64,000 bases of DNA from Miltoncostaea sp963770865. Its GTDB lineage: Bacteria > Actinomycetota > Thermoleophilia > Miltoncostaeales > Miltoncostaeaceae. Location: positions 186,001 to 250,000 of the forward strand of contig CAVYRD010000001.1 of NCBI GenBank assembly GCA_963770865.1. Direction: 5' to 3'. How positions within the stretch are numbered: the stretch's first letter is position 1; each line of letters opens with the position of its first letter. Below are positions 1-10,304 of this stretch, in pieces. A program made the position numbers and the translations under genes. Under the pieces are notes generated by a model. It worked only from the letters and a program-made list of their open reading frames with translations, was not told the DNA's origin and did not search any database.

Positions 1-2358
1 GGCGTCGCGGGCCGCGGCCACGAGGCCGTCCACCGCCGCCGGATCGCCGGCCACCGACTCGGCCCACGCGGCCGACGACAGGGCGAGCGCCCGGGCCTCG
101 GGCACGTCCAGCCCTCCGCGGTCGATGAGCTCGAGGGCACGGCGGCTGGCGGCGAGCGCCTCGGCCGGGAAGCACAGCGTGGTGTGCAGCCAGCGGCCGC
201 GGAAGGCGTGGGCCAGCGCCAGCCCGGGCTCGTCGCCGGCCGCGACGAGCGTGGCCTCGGCCTCCCGGAACGCCCGGTCCATCGCGGCCCGGTCGCCCCT
301 CCAGGAGTGGACGTCGGCCAGCAGGAGCGTCACCTCGGCCACCCGCGCCGGGTCGTCGGGGGCGAGGCCGGCCGCCTCGGCGAGGTAGGCGGCGGCCTCG
401 TCGAGCGCCCCCAGCCCGCGGGCCTCCCCCGCCGCCTCGACGAGGTGGCGCTGGGCGGCGTCCGGCTCGTCGGCGAGCAGATGATGGCGCGCCACCTCGG
501 CGGCCCGGCGGCCGGGGCGGCGGCCGAGGACGCGGGCCAGCCGCCGATGGGCCTCGACGCGCTCGCCCGCGCCGAGCTCGGCCTCGACCGCCCGGCGCAG
601 CAACGCGTGGCGGAAGCCCAGGCGCCGGTCGCCGTCGAGCGCCAAGAGTCCGCCCGCGACGCCCGCCGCCACCGATTCGGCGAGCGCCGGGGCCCCCATC
701 AGGTCGGCCGCCTCGCCGGCCTCGAGCGGCCTGCCGGCCACGGCGGCCATGGCCACCAGTCCGCGCGCGGGCGGGGCCAGCCGCCCGAGCGGCGCGCGCA
801 CCGCGGCGCGCAGCCCCTCGGCGGGGGGCACACCCGCGGCGGCCGCGCGGGCCGCCTCGCGGGCGATCAGGGGGCTGCCCTCGGCGGCCGCGACGACCTC
901 CCGGGCCGCGTCCGCGCCGATGCCGGGCGCGGCGTCCCGGACGATGGCGGCGAGCTCGTCGTCGCCGAGCGGGCCGAGCACGACCTCCGTCCGCACGAGC
1001 CCACGGGCCCGCACCGCGTCGAGCGCCGCGTCGAGCTCGGGGTTGCGCGGCTCGTCGCGGTGGGTCGCAACCACCAGCGCCGCAGTCCCGGCCAGGCGCC
1101 GGCCGAGGAAGCCGAGGAGCGCGGTGGTGGCCGGGTCGGCGCGGTGGAGGTCCTCGAGCCCGATCAGCAGCGGCCGGTCGCGGGCGCACCACGCGACGGC
1201 CTCGGCGGCCGCCTCGAACAGGCGCATCCGCTCGAGGTCGGGTGCGGCGGGCGCCTCGCGCGGGGCCGCGCCCCAGCGCGACTCGACCGACGGGCACAGC
1301 CGCGCGAGGTCGGCCGGCCAGCCCGCCGCGGGCGGCGGGGGCGCGGCCTCCACCAGCTCGCGCAGCGCCTCCGACCAGGGCGCCAGCGGCGGCGCACCCT
1401 CCAGGTCGAGCGCGGCGCCGAGGCCCACGCGCCCGCCGGCCTGGGCGGCCCACGACGCGGCCTCGACGAGGAGGCGGGTCTTCCCCATGCCCGGCGGGCC
1501 GGCCAGCACGGCGACGCCCCCCTCGCCGGCGCGGGCGCGCTCCCATGCGCCGCGCAACGAGGCCGCCGCGGCGGCGCGGCCGACGAGCGGCGCGGCGGAG
1601 GGGTCGCCGACGACCGGGCCGCCGGACGGCGTGTCCGCAGCAGGCGCCGCCCGCGCCCCGCGCAGCTCCCGGGCGAGGTCGCGGGTTTCGTCGGAGGGCC
1701 GGATGCCCAGCTCCGCGCCGAGCGCGTCGCGCAGCCGCGCGTAGGCCGCGAGCGCCTGCGCCCGCTCCCCTGCGGCGTCGAGGCGGCGCATCAGGTCGCG
1801 GTGCAGCGACTCGCGCAGGCGGTCGTGCTCGATCGCGCGCCGTGTCCATGCCGCGGCCGCCGCGGGGTCGCCGCGGGCGTCGGCGGCCGCGGCGAGGCGC
1901 TCCAGCGCCGCGACGAGCCGGTCGCGGTGGGCGTCCTGGGCGTCGAGCACCCACTCGTCGGCGAGGTCGGCGAGCAGGGGCCGGCCCGCCAGCAGCACCG
2001 CCCGCTCCAGGTCGTCCGGGTCGCCTGAGGCCGCCAGCCGGTCGAATTCCTCGGCGTCGATCGTGCGCGGCAGGTCGGGGTCGAGCCCCGCGTGGGTGCG
2101 GGTGGCCGCCAGGTAGGCGCCGCCGCCGGCCGCCTCGAGCGCCTCGCGCACCGTCCAGAGGGCGCTGCGCAGCGACCCGCGGGCGCTGGTGTCGAGCACG
2201 TCGGGCCAGAAGCGCCCCGCCAGGCGCACGCGCGGGTGGGGCCCGGGGTGCAGCAGCAGGTACGCGAGCACGGAGCGCGGCCGCAGGCCGGGGATGGCCG
2301 GGACCTCGCGGCCGTCGACCCACACGCGGAGCCCCCCGTAGAGACGCGCGCTCAGCAT
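1..2358 (-). CDS. SARP-type transcriptional activator with AAA ATPase domain (3' end beyond window)
   Basis: The ATG at 2356-2358 opens a frame that stays open to the left edge, so about 786 codons are seen and the C-terminus is missing. The N-terminus (MLSARLYGGLRVWVDGREV) is an OmpR-like winged helix, residues about 1-95. A bacterial transcriptional activator (BTAD) domain follows to about 245. An NTPase module has a clear Walker A (GPPGMGKT, about residue 286), then an alanine-rich helical, TPR-like C-terminal part. This is the AfsR/large-SARP or LuxR-LAL architecture, a pathway-specific DNA-binding activator. It is divergent from the SnoaL/CoA-transferase/nitrilase operon and probably controls it; phased repeats lie between them. 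The family assignment is firm, the target inferred. Confidence 0.88.
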   Translation of the reverse strand, partial: MLSARLYGGLRVWVDGREVPAIPGLRPRSVLAYLLLHPGPHPRVRLAGRFWPDVLDTSARGSLRSALWTVREALEAAGGGAYLAATRTHAGLDPDLPRTIDAEEFDRLAASGDPDDLERAVLLAGRPLLADLADEWVLDAQDAHRDRLVAALERLAAAADARGDPAAAAAWTRRAIEHDRLRESLHRDLMRRLDAAGERAQALAAYARLRDALGAELGIRPSDETRDLARELRGARAAPAADTPSGGPVVGDPSAAPLVGRAAAAASLRGAWERARAGEGGVAVLAGPPGMGKTRLLVEAASWAAQAGGRVGLGAALDLEGAPPLAPWSEALRELVEAAPPPPAAGWPADLARLCPSVESRWGAAPREAPAAPDLERMRLFEAAAEAVAWCARDRPLLIGLEDLHRADPATTALLGFLGRRLAGTAALVVATHRDEPRNPELDAALDAVRARGLVRTEVVLGPLGDDELAAIVRDAAPGIGADAAREVVAAAEGSPLIAREAARAAAAGVPPAEGLRAAVRAPLGRLAPPARGLVAMAAVAGRPLEAGEAADLMGAPALAESVAAGVAGGLLALDGDRRLGFRHALLRRAVEAELGAGERVEAHRRLARVLGRRPGRRAAEVARHHLLADEPDAAQRHLVEAAGEARGLGALDEAAAYLAEAAGLAPDDPARVAEVTLLLADVHSWRGDRAAMDRAFREAEATLVAAGDEPGLALAHAFRGRWLHTTLCFPAEALAASRRALELIDRGGLDVPEARALALSSAAWAESVAGDPAAVDGLVAAARDA

Positions 2359-2408
2359 GGCGCCATTTGACTCCGACGGGCCGCGTCGATCAACGTGGCG
2401 CATCCGGT

Positions 2409-2436
2409 TTGACGCGCGATTGACGGTGCGATGACG
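2409..2436. promoter_or_regulatory. Candidate SARP operator: three 11-bp-phased direct repeats
   Basis: TTGACG at 2409, TTGACG at 2420 and ATGACG at 2431 repeat with an exact 11-bp period in the 132-bp divergent gap between the SARP gene and the SnoaL-like gene. SARP regulators are known to bind direct heptamers separated by 4 bp, i.e. 11-bp phasing, overlapping the -35 region. The repeat is seen directly; binding is inferred. Confidence 0.6.
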
Positions 2437-2490
2437 GGGCCCCGCGATGGTGGTCGCGCAGAACCGATCCCGCAGCGAGAGGAGCACGTC

Positions 2491-2889
2491 ATGTCCGATC
2501 CCGTCTCCCGGCTCGTCGAGGCCATCGACCGCAAGGACGTCGACGGCATCCGCGCGTCCTACGCCCCCGGCGCCCGCCTCGTGGCGATGACGCCCAACAC
2601 CTTCCAGGTCGCGGTCGGCGTCGACGAGGTCGTCGAGAAGATGTCCGGCTGGTTCGCGTCCTGGGAGGAGGAGCCCTCCTACGCGTTCCTCGGCACGGTG
2701 CGCAGCGACGACCGCGCCGTCGTGGAGTTCGAGCGCACGAGCACCTACGAGGGCGCCCCCTGGGTGGTGCGCCAGGCGCACGTCCTCCAGCTCGGCCCCG
2801 ACGGGATCGCCGAGCACCGCATGTACTGCTGCGGCCCCCGCGAGGGCGCGCCGGAGCTGGCGGCGGCGTATGCGGAGGCCGTGCGATGA
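2491..2889 (+). CDS. SnoaL-like / NTF2-fold protein
   Basis: 132 aa. The ATG at 2491 was chosen over a longer frame because a GAGAGGAG ribosome site sits at 2477-2484 and homology-like sequence begins with MSDPVSRLVEAIDRKDVDG. The pattern (N-terminal helix, YAPGARLV, mid W-rich strand, C-terminal HVLQLGPDGIAEHR) is typical of the SnoaL/NTF2-like cone fold, used by small ketosteroid-isomerase-like enzymes or ligand-binding proteins. No catalytic residues can be assigned with certainty. Its stop overlaps the CoA-transferase start (ATGA at 2886), so it is the first gene of a three-gene operon. Confidence 0.75.
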   Translation: MSDPVSRLVEAIDRKDVDGIRASYAPGARLVAMTPNTFQVAVGVDEVVEKMSGWFASWEEEPSYAFLGTVRSDDRAVVEFERTSTYEGAPWVVRQAHVLQLGPDGIAEHRMYCCGPREGAPELAAAYAEAVR

Positions 2890-4001
2890 GCGCGCCGCTG
2901 GAGGGGATCCGGGTGATCGACCTCACCCACCACCTCGGCGGGCCGCTCGCGTCGATGGCCCTCGCGCAGCTCGGGGCCGACGTCGTGAAGGTCGAGCCGC
3001 CGGAGGGCGACCAGTGGCGGATGGTCGACGACGTGCGCGGCGAGAGCCGCGTGTTCCACGCCGTCAACCGCGGCAAGCGCGGGGCCGTCATCGACCTGCG
3101 CACCGACGAGGGCCGGCGCGACCTGCTCGACCTCGTCCGCGGCGCGGACGTCGTGGTCCACAGCCTCGCGCCGGGCGTGCCCGAGCGCATCGGCGCCGGT
3201 CCCGCCGAGCTGATGGCCGCCAACCCGCGCCTGGTCTACTGCGCCCTGTCGGCGTTCGGCCCCGCGGGGCCGCGCGGCACCGACGTCGCGCTCCAGTCCG
3301 AGGCCGGCGTGGTCACCGCCAACGGCGGCCGCCCCCTGCCCGTGCCGGTCCACGACACGCTGGTGCCCTGGATCATGGTGGCCGGCATCCTCGCCGCGCT
3401 CCTCGAGCGCGAGCGCAGCGGCCGGGGCCAGCTCGTCGAGACCTCGCTGCTGGAGGCATCCGGGGCGCTCGCTGCCCACCGCCTGATCAGCGAGGAGAGC
3501 GGCGAGCCGCTGTTCAACCGGTTCGTCGGCGCGCTCTACCGGCCCTACCCCACCTTCGACGGCGGCATCGCCCTCGCGTGCTACGCCCCGCGCCTGCACG
3601 AGCGCGCCCTGCGGGCGCTCGGCCTGGGGGACCTGCTGGAGGACCCGCGCTTCGTGGACCTGCCCGCGCGCACCCGCAACTCCGACGCGCTGGCCGAGAT
3701 CATCGGGCGGCGGCTGATCGACGAGCCGACCGCCCACTGGGTCGCCGTGCTGCAGGCCGAGGGCCTGCCCCACGGCGTCGTGACCGACCGTCCGTTCTCC
3801 CTGCTCGACCACCCGCGCGCCCATGAGGTGGGCCTGGTGGTGGAGGTGGAGGATCCGGTGCTCGGCACCGAGCGCGTCACCGGCCCCCCGCTGCGGCTGT
3901 CGCGCACCCCGGCGTCGGCGGGCGGCCCGGCCCCGCGCCTGGGCGAGCACACGGCCGAGGTCCTGCGCGAGGCCCGCGGCGCGATGGCGGCCGCGCGATG
4001 A
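2886..4001 (+). CDS. CaiB/BaiF (family III) CoA-transferase
   Basis: 371 aa, close to the usual family length. It begins with the canonical LEGIRVIDLTHHLGGPLASM and contains the ADVVKVEPPEGD and SAFGPAGP motifs of family III CoA-transferases, which move CoA between carboxylic acids by a ping-pong mechanism through an active-site aspartate. In this protein the segment that normally reads like SLLD/SMQD is TSLLE, giving Glu near residue 190 where the catalytic Asp would be expected by my alignment from memory. It overlaps its neighbours by 4 bp on both sides, so it is co-translated with the SnoaL-like protein and the nitrilase. The substrate is unknown. Confidence 0.88.
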   Translation: MSAPLEGIRVIDLTHHLGGPLASMALAQLGADVVKVEPPEGDQWRMVDDVRGESRVFHAVNRGKRGAVIDLRTDEGRRDLLDLVRGADVVVHSLAPGVPERIGAGPAELMAANPRLVYCALSAFGPAGPRGTDVALQSEAGVVTANGGRPLPVPVHDTLVPWIMVAGILAALLERERSGRGQLVETSLLEASGALAAHRLISEESGEPLFNRFVGALYRPYPTFDGGIALACYAPRLHERALRALGLGDLLEDPRFVDLPARTRNSDALAEIIGRRLIDEPTAHWVAVLQAEGLPHGVVTDRPFSLLDHPRAHEVGLVVEVEDPVLGTERVTGPPLRLSRTPASAGGPAPRLGEHTAEVLREARGAMAAAR

Positions 4002-4891
4002 GCGCCGGCGTGCGGGTGGCCGTCGTCCAGGCCGCGCCGGTGGTGCTCGACGGCGACGCTTCGGTGGCGAAGGCCTGCGACCTGATCCGCGAGGCGGGCG
4101 CCGGCGGCGCCCGCCTGATCGCGCTGCCGGAGGCCTTCGTCGCGCTCTACCCGAGCTCGCGCTGGGCCCACGCCTACGCGCGCTTCTCCCGCGAGGCCAC
4201 CGAGCTGCACCGGCGCATGTGGGACGCGGCGGTCGAGATCCCCGGCCCCCGCGCCGAGCGCCTGGCCGCCGCCGCCCGGCGCGCCCGCGCCTGGGTGGGG
4301 ATCGGGGTCAACGAGCGCGACCCCGCCCGGCCCGGGACGCTGTGGAACACGCTCCTGTGGCTCTCGCCCGACGGACGCATCGCGCACCGGCACCGCAAGC
4401 TGGTGCCGACGCTCCACGAGCGCGTCTTCTGGGGCCAGGGCCCGGGCGACGATCTCGATCCCCTCCAGGCCGACTTCGGCCGCCTCGGCGGGCTGATCTG
4501 CTGGGAGAACTTCATGCCGGCGGCGCGGCAGCGCCTGCACCGCGGCGGCGTGGACTTCTACCTGGCGCCGACGGCCGACGACGGCGAGGTCTGGCAGGCC
4601 GCGATGCGCACGTTCGCCTTCGAGGCCGGCGCCTTCGTTCTGTCGCCGGTGCAGTACCTGCGGCGCGACGCCTTCCCGGCCGACTTCCCGCTGGCCGCCG
4701 AGCTCGCGGCGTGCCCCGACGAGCTGCTCGTGGGCAACAGCGTGATCGTCGATCCCCGCGGTGCGGTGCTGGCCGGGCCGGTGGCCGGGCGGGAGGAGAT
4801 CCTCTACGCCGACTGCGACCCCGGCGCCGTGCTGGCGGCCCGGCGGGTGTTCGACGTGGCCGGGCACTACAGCCGGCCGGACGTCGAATGA
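3998..4891 (+). CDS. Nitrilase (carbon-nitrogen hydrolase family)
   Basis: 297 aa. The catalytic triad is visible: Glu45 (LPEAFV), Lys134 (HRKLVPT) and Cys168 (LICWENFMP). The HERVFWGQG segment is characteristic of true nitrilases (nitrile to carboxylate plus ammonia) rather than of amidases or NAD synthetase domains. The start overlaps the CoA-transferase stop (ATGA). The context suggests that a nitrile-derived acid is passed to a CoA-transferase, but the substrate cannot be read from sequence. A strong hairpin directly follows the stop. Confidence 0.88.
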   Translation: MSAGVRVAVVQAAPVVLDGDASVAKACDLIREAGAGGARLIALPEAFVALYPSSRWAHAYARFSREATELHRRMWDAAVEIPGPRAERLAAAARRARAWVGIGVNERDPARPGTLWNTLLWLSPDGRIAHRHRKLVPTLHERVFWGQGPGDDLDPLQADFGRLGGLICWENFMPAARQRLHRGGVDFYLAPTADDGEVWQAAMRTFAFEAGAFVLSPVQYLRRDAFPADFPLAAELAACPDELLVGNSVIVDPRGAVLAGPVAGREEILYADCDPGAVLAARRVFDVAGHYSRPDVE

Positions 4892-4919
4892 CGAAGGGGG
4901 CCCCGAGGGGCCCCCTTCG
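4892..4919. terminator. Hairpin terminator after nitrilase gene
   Basis: A perfect 13-bp inverted repeat (CGAAGGGGGCCCC / GGGGCCCCCTTCG) with a 2-nt centre begins one base after the stop codon. There is no U-tract, as is common at high GC. Convergent genes lie on either side, so it may act on both strands. Confidence 0.7.
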
Positions 4920-4960
4920 CGTACGTGCGTGCCGTCGAGACGACAGGCAATTCCCGACTG

Positions 4961-4986
4961 AGCCCGACCTGCTGAGAGGTCGGGCT
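4961..4986 (-). terminator. Hairpin terminator downstream of groEL
   Basis: A 10-bp inverted repeat AGCCCGACCT/AGGTCGGGCT with a 6-nt loop lies about 20 bp past the groEL stop on the minus strand. Confidence 0.65.
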
Positions 4987-5006
4987 CCTTCGGGATCGAC
5001 ACGCGC

Positions 5007-6650
<1,644 letters not shown>

Positions 6651-6702
6651 GTCTCGGCGTGTCTCCTCGTGATGACTGTGCGTGGGGCGGGCTGGGGCTC
6701 CG

Positions 6703-7029
6703 CTACTTCTTCTTGGCCGCGGCCTTCTTCTTGGGCGCCGGCGTCGCGGCGACGCGCGCGAGGATGTCGTGCTCGCTGAGGATCAGGACGTCCTCGCCCT
6801 CGAGCTTCACCTCGGTGCCGCCGTACTTCGAGTAGATGACCTCGTCGCCGTCGGACACCTCGAGCGGCAGCCGCTCGCCGTCGACCCAACGGCCCTCGCC
6901 CACGGCGAGCACCACACCGCGCTGCGGCTTCTCGGCCGCCGTGTCGGGCAGCACGATGCCGCTCGCGGTGACCTGCTCCTGCTCCACGGCCTTGACGATC
7001 ACGCGATCGCCCAGAGGCTTGAGATTCAT
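6703..7029 (-). CDS. groES: Co-chaperonin GroES (HSP10)
   Basis: 108 aa from the ATG at 7029 (MNLKPLGDRVIVKAVEQE), the conserved family N-terminus; a longer in-frame ORF upstream has no family similarity. The mobile-loop segment (EQVTASGIVLPDTAAEKP) and the C-terminal LILSEHDILARV are standard. An unusual tail of about 12 residues rich in Lys/Ala (APKKKAAAKKK) extends past the normal end near residue 95; similar tails occur in other actinobacterial GroES. First gene of groES-groEL. Confidence 0.96.
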   Translation of the reverse strand: MNLKPLGDRVIVKAVEQEQVTASGIVLPDTAAEKPQRGVVLAVGEGRWVDGERLPLEVSDGDEVIYSKYGGTEVKLEGEDVLILSEHDILARVAATPAPKKKAAAKKK

Positions 7030-7105
7030 CGGCCCTCCCGGGGTCAAGATGGGTGGCACTCCCTCACGGCCCGGGCGTCGTCGCCCGGCAACCTCGGGAA
7101 CGCTT

Positions 7106-7144
7106 TTGGCACTCACGAGTCAGGAGTGCCAGGACAGGACTGTA
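7106..7144 (-). promoter_or_regulatory. CIRCE operator and -10 region of groES-groEL
   Basis: TTGGCACTC (7106-7114), a 9-bp spacer and GAGTGCCAG (7124-7132) match the CIRCE consensus TTAGCACTC-N9-GAGTGCTAA in arm length and spacing. CIRCE is the binding site of the heat-shock repressor HrcA. On the minus strand a TACAGT hexamer (7144-7139) lies 6 bp upstream, a plausible -10 placing the operator at the transcription start. hrcA is not in the window. Confidence 0.88.
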
Positions 7145-7169
7145 CCGGAAAGCCCGCCCCGGCCGCCAC

Positions 7170-7509
7170 CTATCGCCCGAGCAGTCCCCGCAACACATCG
7201 CCGGCCGCGTCCGCGCCGGGCCGCACGAAGACCCACCAGCGGTAGAAGTCGTCGCGCTGGTCGGAGGTGATCGCGGCCGCGGGCCCGGGCGAGGGCGGCG
7301 GGTCGACCTCGAACAGGCGCTGCGCCACCGCCCGCGGCGTCGAGGCCCCCGACGCCCCACTCAGCGAGGGCCGCCTCGACGGCGGCCGGCGGGCTCTCGC
7401 CGCCGCCGGCGTACGCGGCGCCGCAGCCGGCGCAGGCGCCGGGGGCGGGCTCGCCGCCGTCCGCGACCACGGTCCCGCACAGCGGGCAGACCAGCCGGGC
7501 CACGCCCAC
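7170..7509 (-). CDS. Small zinc-ribbon protein, frame-broken
   Basis: About 112 aa. It starts at GTG 7509 (or 7503), just after the upstream membrane-protein stop. Two Cys pairs (CPLCGTVV and CAGCGAAY) form a rubredoxin-like zinc ribbon; the C-terminal part (DFYRWWVFVRPG) has no domain I can name. The frame shifts near 7335-7350 within a GC-rich run: the N-terminal and C-terminal halves read cleanly in different frames, and the end is a TAG at 7170. Last gene of the rph operon. Function unknown. Confidence 0.55.
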
Positions 7510-7511
7510 GC

Positions 7512-8220
7512 TCAGAGGACGATGGGCAGGATCAGCGACAGCGCGGCCACGATCACCACGCCGACCGCGCTGACGGGGAAGCCGCGCGCGCCCTGCAGGC
7601 GCCAGACCGCGACGGCCACCAGGGCGCCCGCGACGGCCGTGAGGATGATGAGCGCCACCTGCCCCGGGCGGGCGAGGTCGCGCGAGTAGCCGACGCCCGC
7701 GAGGACCGCGGTGAGCGAGCAGCCGAGCACGATCGACTCGATCCCGTCGGGCTCGCCGCGGCGCAGGCGCATCGCCTCGTCGCCGAGCCAGAGCCCGACG
7801 AGCACGTTCCACAGGGCGAGGATGATCGTCGTCTTGGGCCGGTCGCCGGCGTCGGCCGAGAACCAGTCGGCCGCCGAGGTAGGCGCCCATCGCGAGCGCG
7901 ACGAGCGCGAGCAGCGCCGAGCGGCGGCCACGCCAGCCGGATCGCGTCCCGCTGAGCGTCGTCCATCTCGGCCGGCGAGGGGATGGCCGCCGGGCCGGAG
8001 CGCACGACGCGGCCCGACGCCGCCAGGCGCCGCACGGCGAGCAGCCCGAGCCCGAAGACCACGATGCCCGCACGCCGCGCCCACGGCGAGGGAGGGCCAC
8101 GCGGCCTCGGCCGGGCTCGACCCGCCGATGCGCATGACGTTGTAGACGACGAGCCAGCCGACGGCGACGCACCCGACGAACCAGGACAGGGTGCGCGAGG
8201 ACGTGCTGGCGCTCGGCCAT
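7512..8220 (-). CDS. Multi-pass membrane protein, frame-broken
   Basis: About 235 aa when the frames are joined. The likely ATG is at 8220, right after the SDR stop, followed by a frame jump within 10-25 nt. Four to six hydrophobic segments are visible, for example WFVGCVAVGWLVVYNVM, IVVFGLGLLAVRRLA, TTIILALWNVLVGLWLG and VGVVIVAALSLILPIVL. Breaks lie near 8200, 8080, 7915 and 7870. Conserved charged loops (AEMDDAQRDAIRLAWPP) separate helices. I recognise no family. It sits between an SDR gene and a zinc-ribbon gene in one minus-strand operon. Confidence 0.55.
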
Positions 8221-8222
8221 GG

Positions 8223-8968
8223 TCAGGGCCTCACCAGCCGTCCGCCGTCGACCACCAGGGTGTGTCCGGTCACGTAGTCCGCCTCCAGGAGGTAGCGGAG
8301 TGCCCCCGCCACGTCGTCGGGAGACCCTACCCGGCCGCAGCACGGTCTTCTCGATCGAGCGCTTCACGGCCGCGTCGCTCGCGCCGTCGGGCATCAGGAC
8401 CGTGCCCGGTGCGATCGCGTTCACCGTGATCCGCGGCGCGAGCTCCTGGGCGAGGCTCTTGGTGAGCATCACCACGCCCGGCCTTGGCCACCGAGTGGGC
8501 GGTGAAGCGCGGCCAGGGCTCGAGCCCGGCGACGTCGGCGATGTTGACGATGCGCCCGAAGCCGGCCGCCGATCATCGCCGGGGCGGCGGCCTGGGCGCA
8601 GAAGAACGGGCCCTTGAGGTTGACGGCGAGCGCGAGGTCGAACTGCTCCTCGGCGGTCTCGTCGAACGGCGCGGCCACGAAGTTGGCGGCGGAGTTGACC
8701 AGCACGTCCACGCCCCCGAGCGCGTCCTGGGCCTCGGCCACCACGCGACGGCACTCGTCCGGCCGCGCCGAGGTCGCCGCCGACGGTCACGGCCCGCACC
8801 CCGCGCTCGCGGCAGGCCGCGGCCGTCTCCTCCGCCGGGGCCGCGGAGGACCGGTAGTGGATCGCCACGTCGAGCCCCATGTCGGCCAGGGTCGAGCGAC
8901 AGCGCCCGCCCCACGCGCACGGCGCCGCCGGTGACGAGGGCCCGGCGCCCGGCCAGCGGCGAGCTCAT
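8223..8968 (-). CDS. Short-chain dehydrogenase/reductase, frame-broken
   Basis: The ATG at 8968 overlaps the rdgB stop (ATGA). Joined across breaks near 8900, 8758, 8567, 8470 and 8330, the protein reads as a normal SDR of about 248 aa: glycine-rich N-terminus (RRALVTGGAVRVGRALS), VDVLVNSAANF, LAVNLKGPFFCAQ, TVNAIAPGTV and a C-terminal VDGGRLVRP. This resembles the FabG/pteridine-reductase-like branch. All segments are conserved and only the frame changes, so sequencing indels are more likely than decay. The substrate is unknown. Confidence 0.65.
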
Positions 8969-9538
8969 CGGATGCCGAGCAGCGACGCCATGCGGCGCGT
9001 GGCCCGCCCCCGGTGGGAGATCGCCGCCTTCTCGTCGCGCGACATCTCGGCCATCGAGCGGTCGTCGCCCTCGGGGAGGAACAGCGGGTCGTAGCCGAAG
9101 CCGTCGGCGCCGCGCATGGCCGGCGCGATCGTCCCCGGGCAGCTGCCGCTCGCGACGAGCATGTCGCCGTCGCCCGCCAGCGCGACGAGCACGCAGACGA
9201 AGTTGGCCGAGCGGTCCTCGACGCCCTCGAGCTCCTCGAGCAGCCGGCGGCAGTTGTCGGCGTAGGTCGCGTCCGGGCCGGCGTAGCGGGAGCTGAACAC
9301 GCCCGGCCGGCCGCCGAGGGCGTGGACCACGAGGCCCGAGTCGTCGGCCATCACCAGGTCGCCGGGGTCCACCTGGTCGCGCAGCGCGGCGGCCTTGATC
9401 AGCGCGTTCTGGAACAGCGTGACCCCGGTCTCCTCGGGGTCGAAGCCCTCGGGCGCGGCCCTCACCTCCGCGCCCGCCAGCAGCGGCTCCAGCTCGGCCA
9501 CCTTGTCGCGCGTTGCCGGTGGCGAGGACGATCCTCAC
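8965..9538 (-). CDS. rdgB: XTP/dITP diphosphatase (non-canonical purine NTP pyrophosphatase)
   Basis: The GTG at 9538 overlaps the rph stop (GTGA). The product begins VRIVLATGNAR, the conserved SxNxxK-type nucleotide-binding start of the Ham1/RdgB family. A one-base insertion near 9512 shifts the frame before KVAELEPLLAG. The rest is intact: ADDSGLVVHALGG, PGVFSSRYAG, FGYDPLFLPEG and EKAAISHRGRA are family signatures. It hydrolyses dITP/XTP to monophosphates and so cleans the nucleotide pool. The rph-rdgB order is conserved in Actinomycetota, which supports the call. Confidence 0.9.
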
Positions 9539-10248
9539 GCCACGGCCGCCGTCTGGGCGGCGGTCAGCGCGGTGACGCCGGTCGCCGCGAGGTCGAGGAG
9601 CACGTCGAGCTCGGCGCGCGAGAAGGTGCTGCCCTCGGCCGTGGCCTGCACCTCCACCAGCCGGCCGGAGCCGGTCATCACGACGTTCATGTCCGACTCG
9701 GCGCGCGAGTCCTCGACGTAGGCCAGGTCGAGCAGCGGCTCGCCGTCGACCATCCCCACGCTGACCGCCGCGATCGAGTCGGTGAGCGGCATGGCCTCGA
9801 GCCGGCCGTCGGCCACGAGCACGGTGAGCGCCTGGTGCAGCGCCACCCAGGCGCCGCAGATGCTGGCGCAGCGGGTGCCGCCGTCGGCCTGCAGCACGTC
9901 GCAGTCGAGCCAGACCGTGCGCTCGCCGAGTGCGGCCATGTCCACCACCGCGCGCAGCGAGCGGCCGATGAGCCGCTGGATCTCGGTCGTGCGCCCGTCG
10001 GGACGGCCCTTGGCGACGTCGCGCGGCTTGCGGTCGCCGGTCGAGGCCGGGAGCATCGAGTACTCCGCCGTCACCCACCCGGCGCCGCGCCCGCGCATCC
10101 AGCCGGGCACGTTCTCGTCCACCGACGCGGTGCAGATGACGCGCGTGCGCCCCACCGAGATCAGGGCGCTGCCGTGGGCCGTCTCGACGAAGCCGGGGAG
10201 GATGTTGACCGGACGGAGTCGGTCCGGGGTTCGTCCGTCGGCGCGCAT
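9535..10248 (-). CDS. rph: Ribonuclease PH
   Basis: 237 aa from the ATG at 10248 (MRADGRTPDRLRPVNI), the family's standard start; a 12-residue upstream extension is out of family. It contains GSALISVGRTRVICTASV, VPGWMRGRGAGWVTAEYSMLP and QRLIGRSLRAVVDM, the phosphate- and RNA-binding core of RNase PH, which trims tRNA 3' ends phosphorolytically as a hexamer. First gene of an operon with rdgB, SDR, membrane protein and zinc-ribbon gene. Confidence 0.95.
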   Translation of the reverse strand: MRADGRTPDRLRPVNILPGFVETAHGSALISVGRTRVICTASVDENVPGWMRGRGAGWVTAEYSMLPASTGDRKPRDVAKGRPDGRTTEIQRLIGRSLRAVVDMAALGERTVWLDCDVLQADGGTRCASICGAWVALHQALTVLVADGRLEAMPLTDSIAAVSVGMVDGEPLLDLAYVEDSRAESDMNVVMTGSGRLVEVQATAEGSTFSRAELDVLLDLAATGVTALTAAQTAAVA

Positions 10249-10304
10249 CGCCCGCAACCTTAGCGTGAGGCCCCGGCGCCCCACCCACCGTTAGCATCCC
10301 GCCC

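Noticed and set aside
125..2423. Long plus-strand open frames opposite the SARP gene
   Set aside because: Their Arg/Ala/Pro/Gly-rich products have no domain features and are antisense images of a high-GC3 gene.
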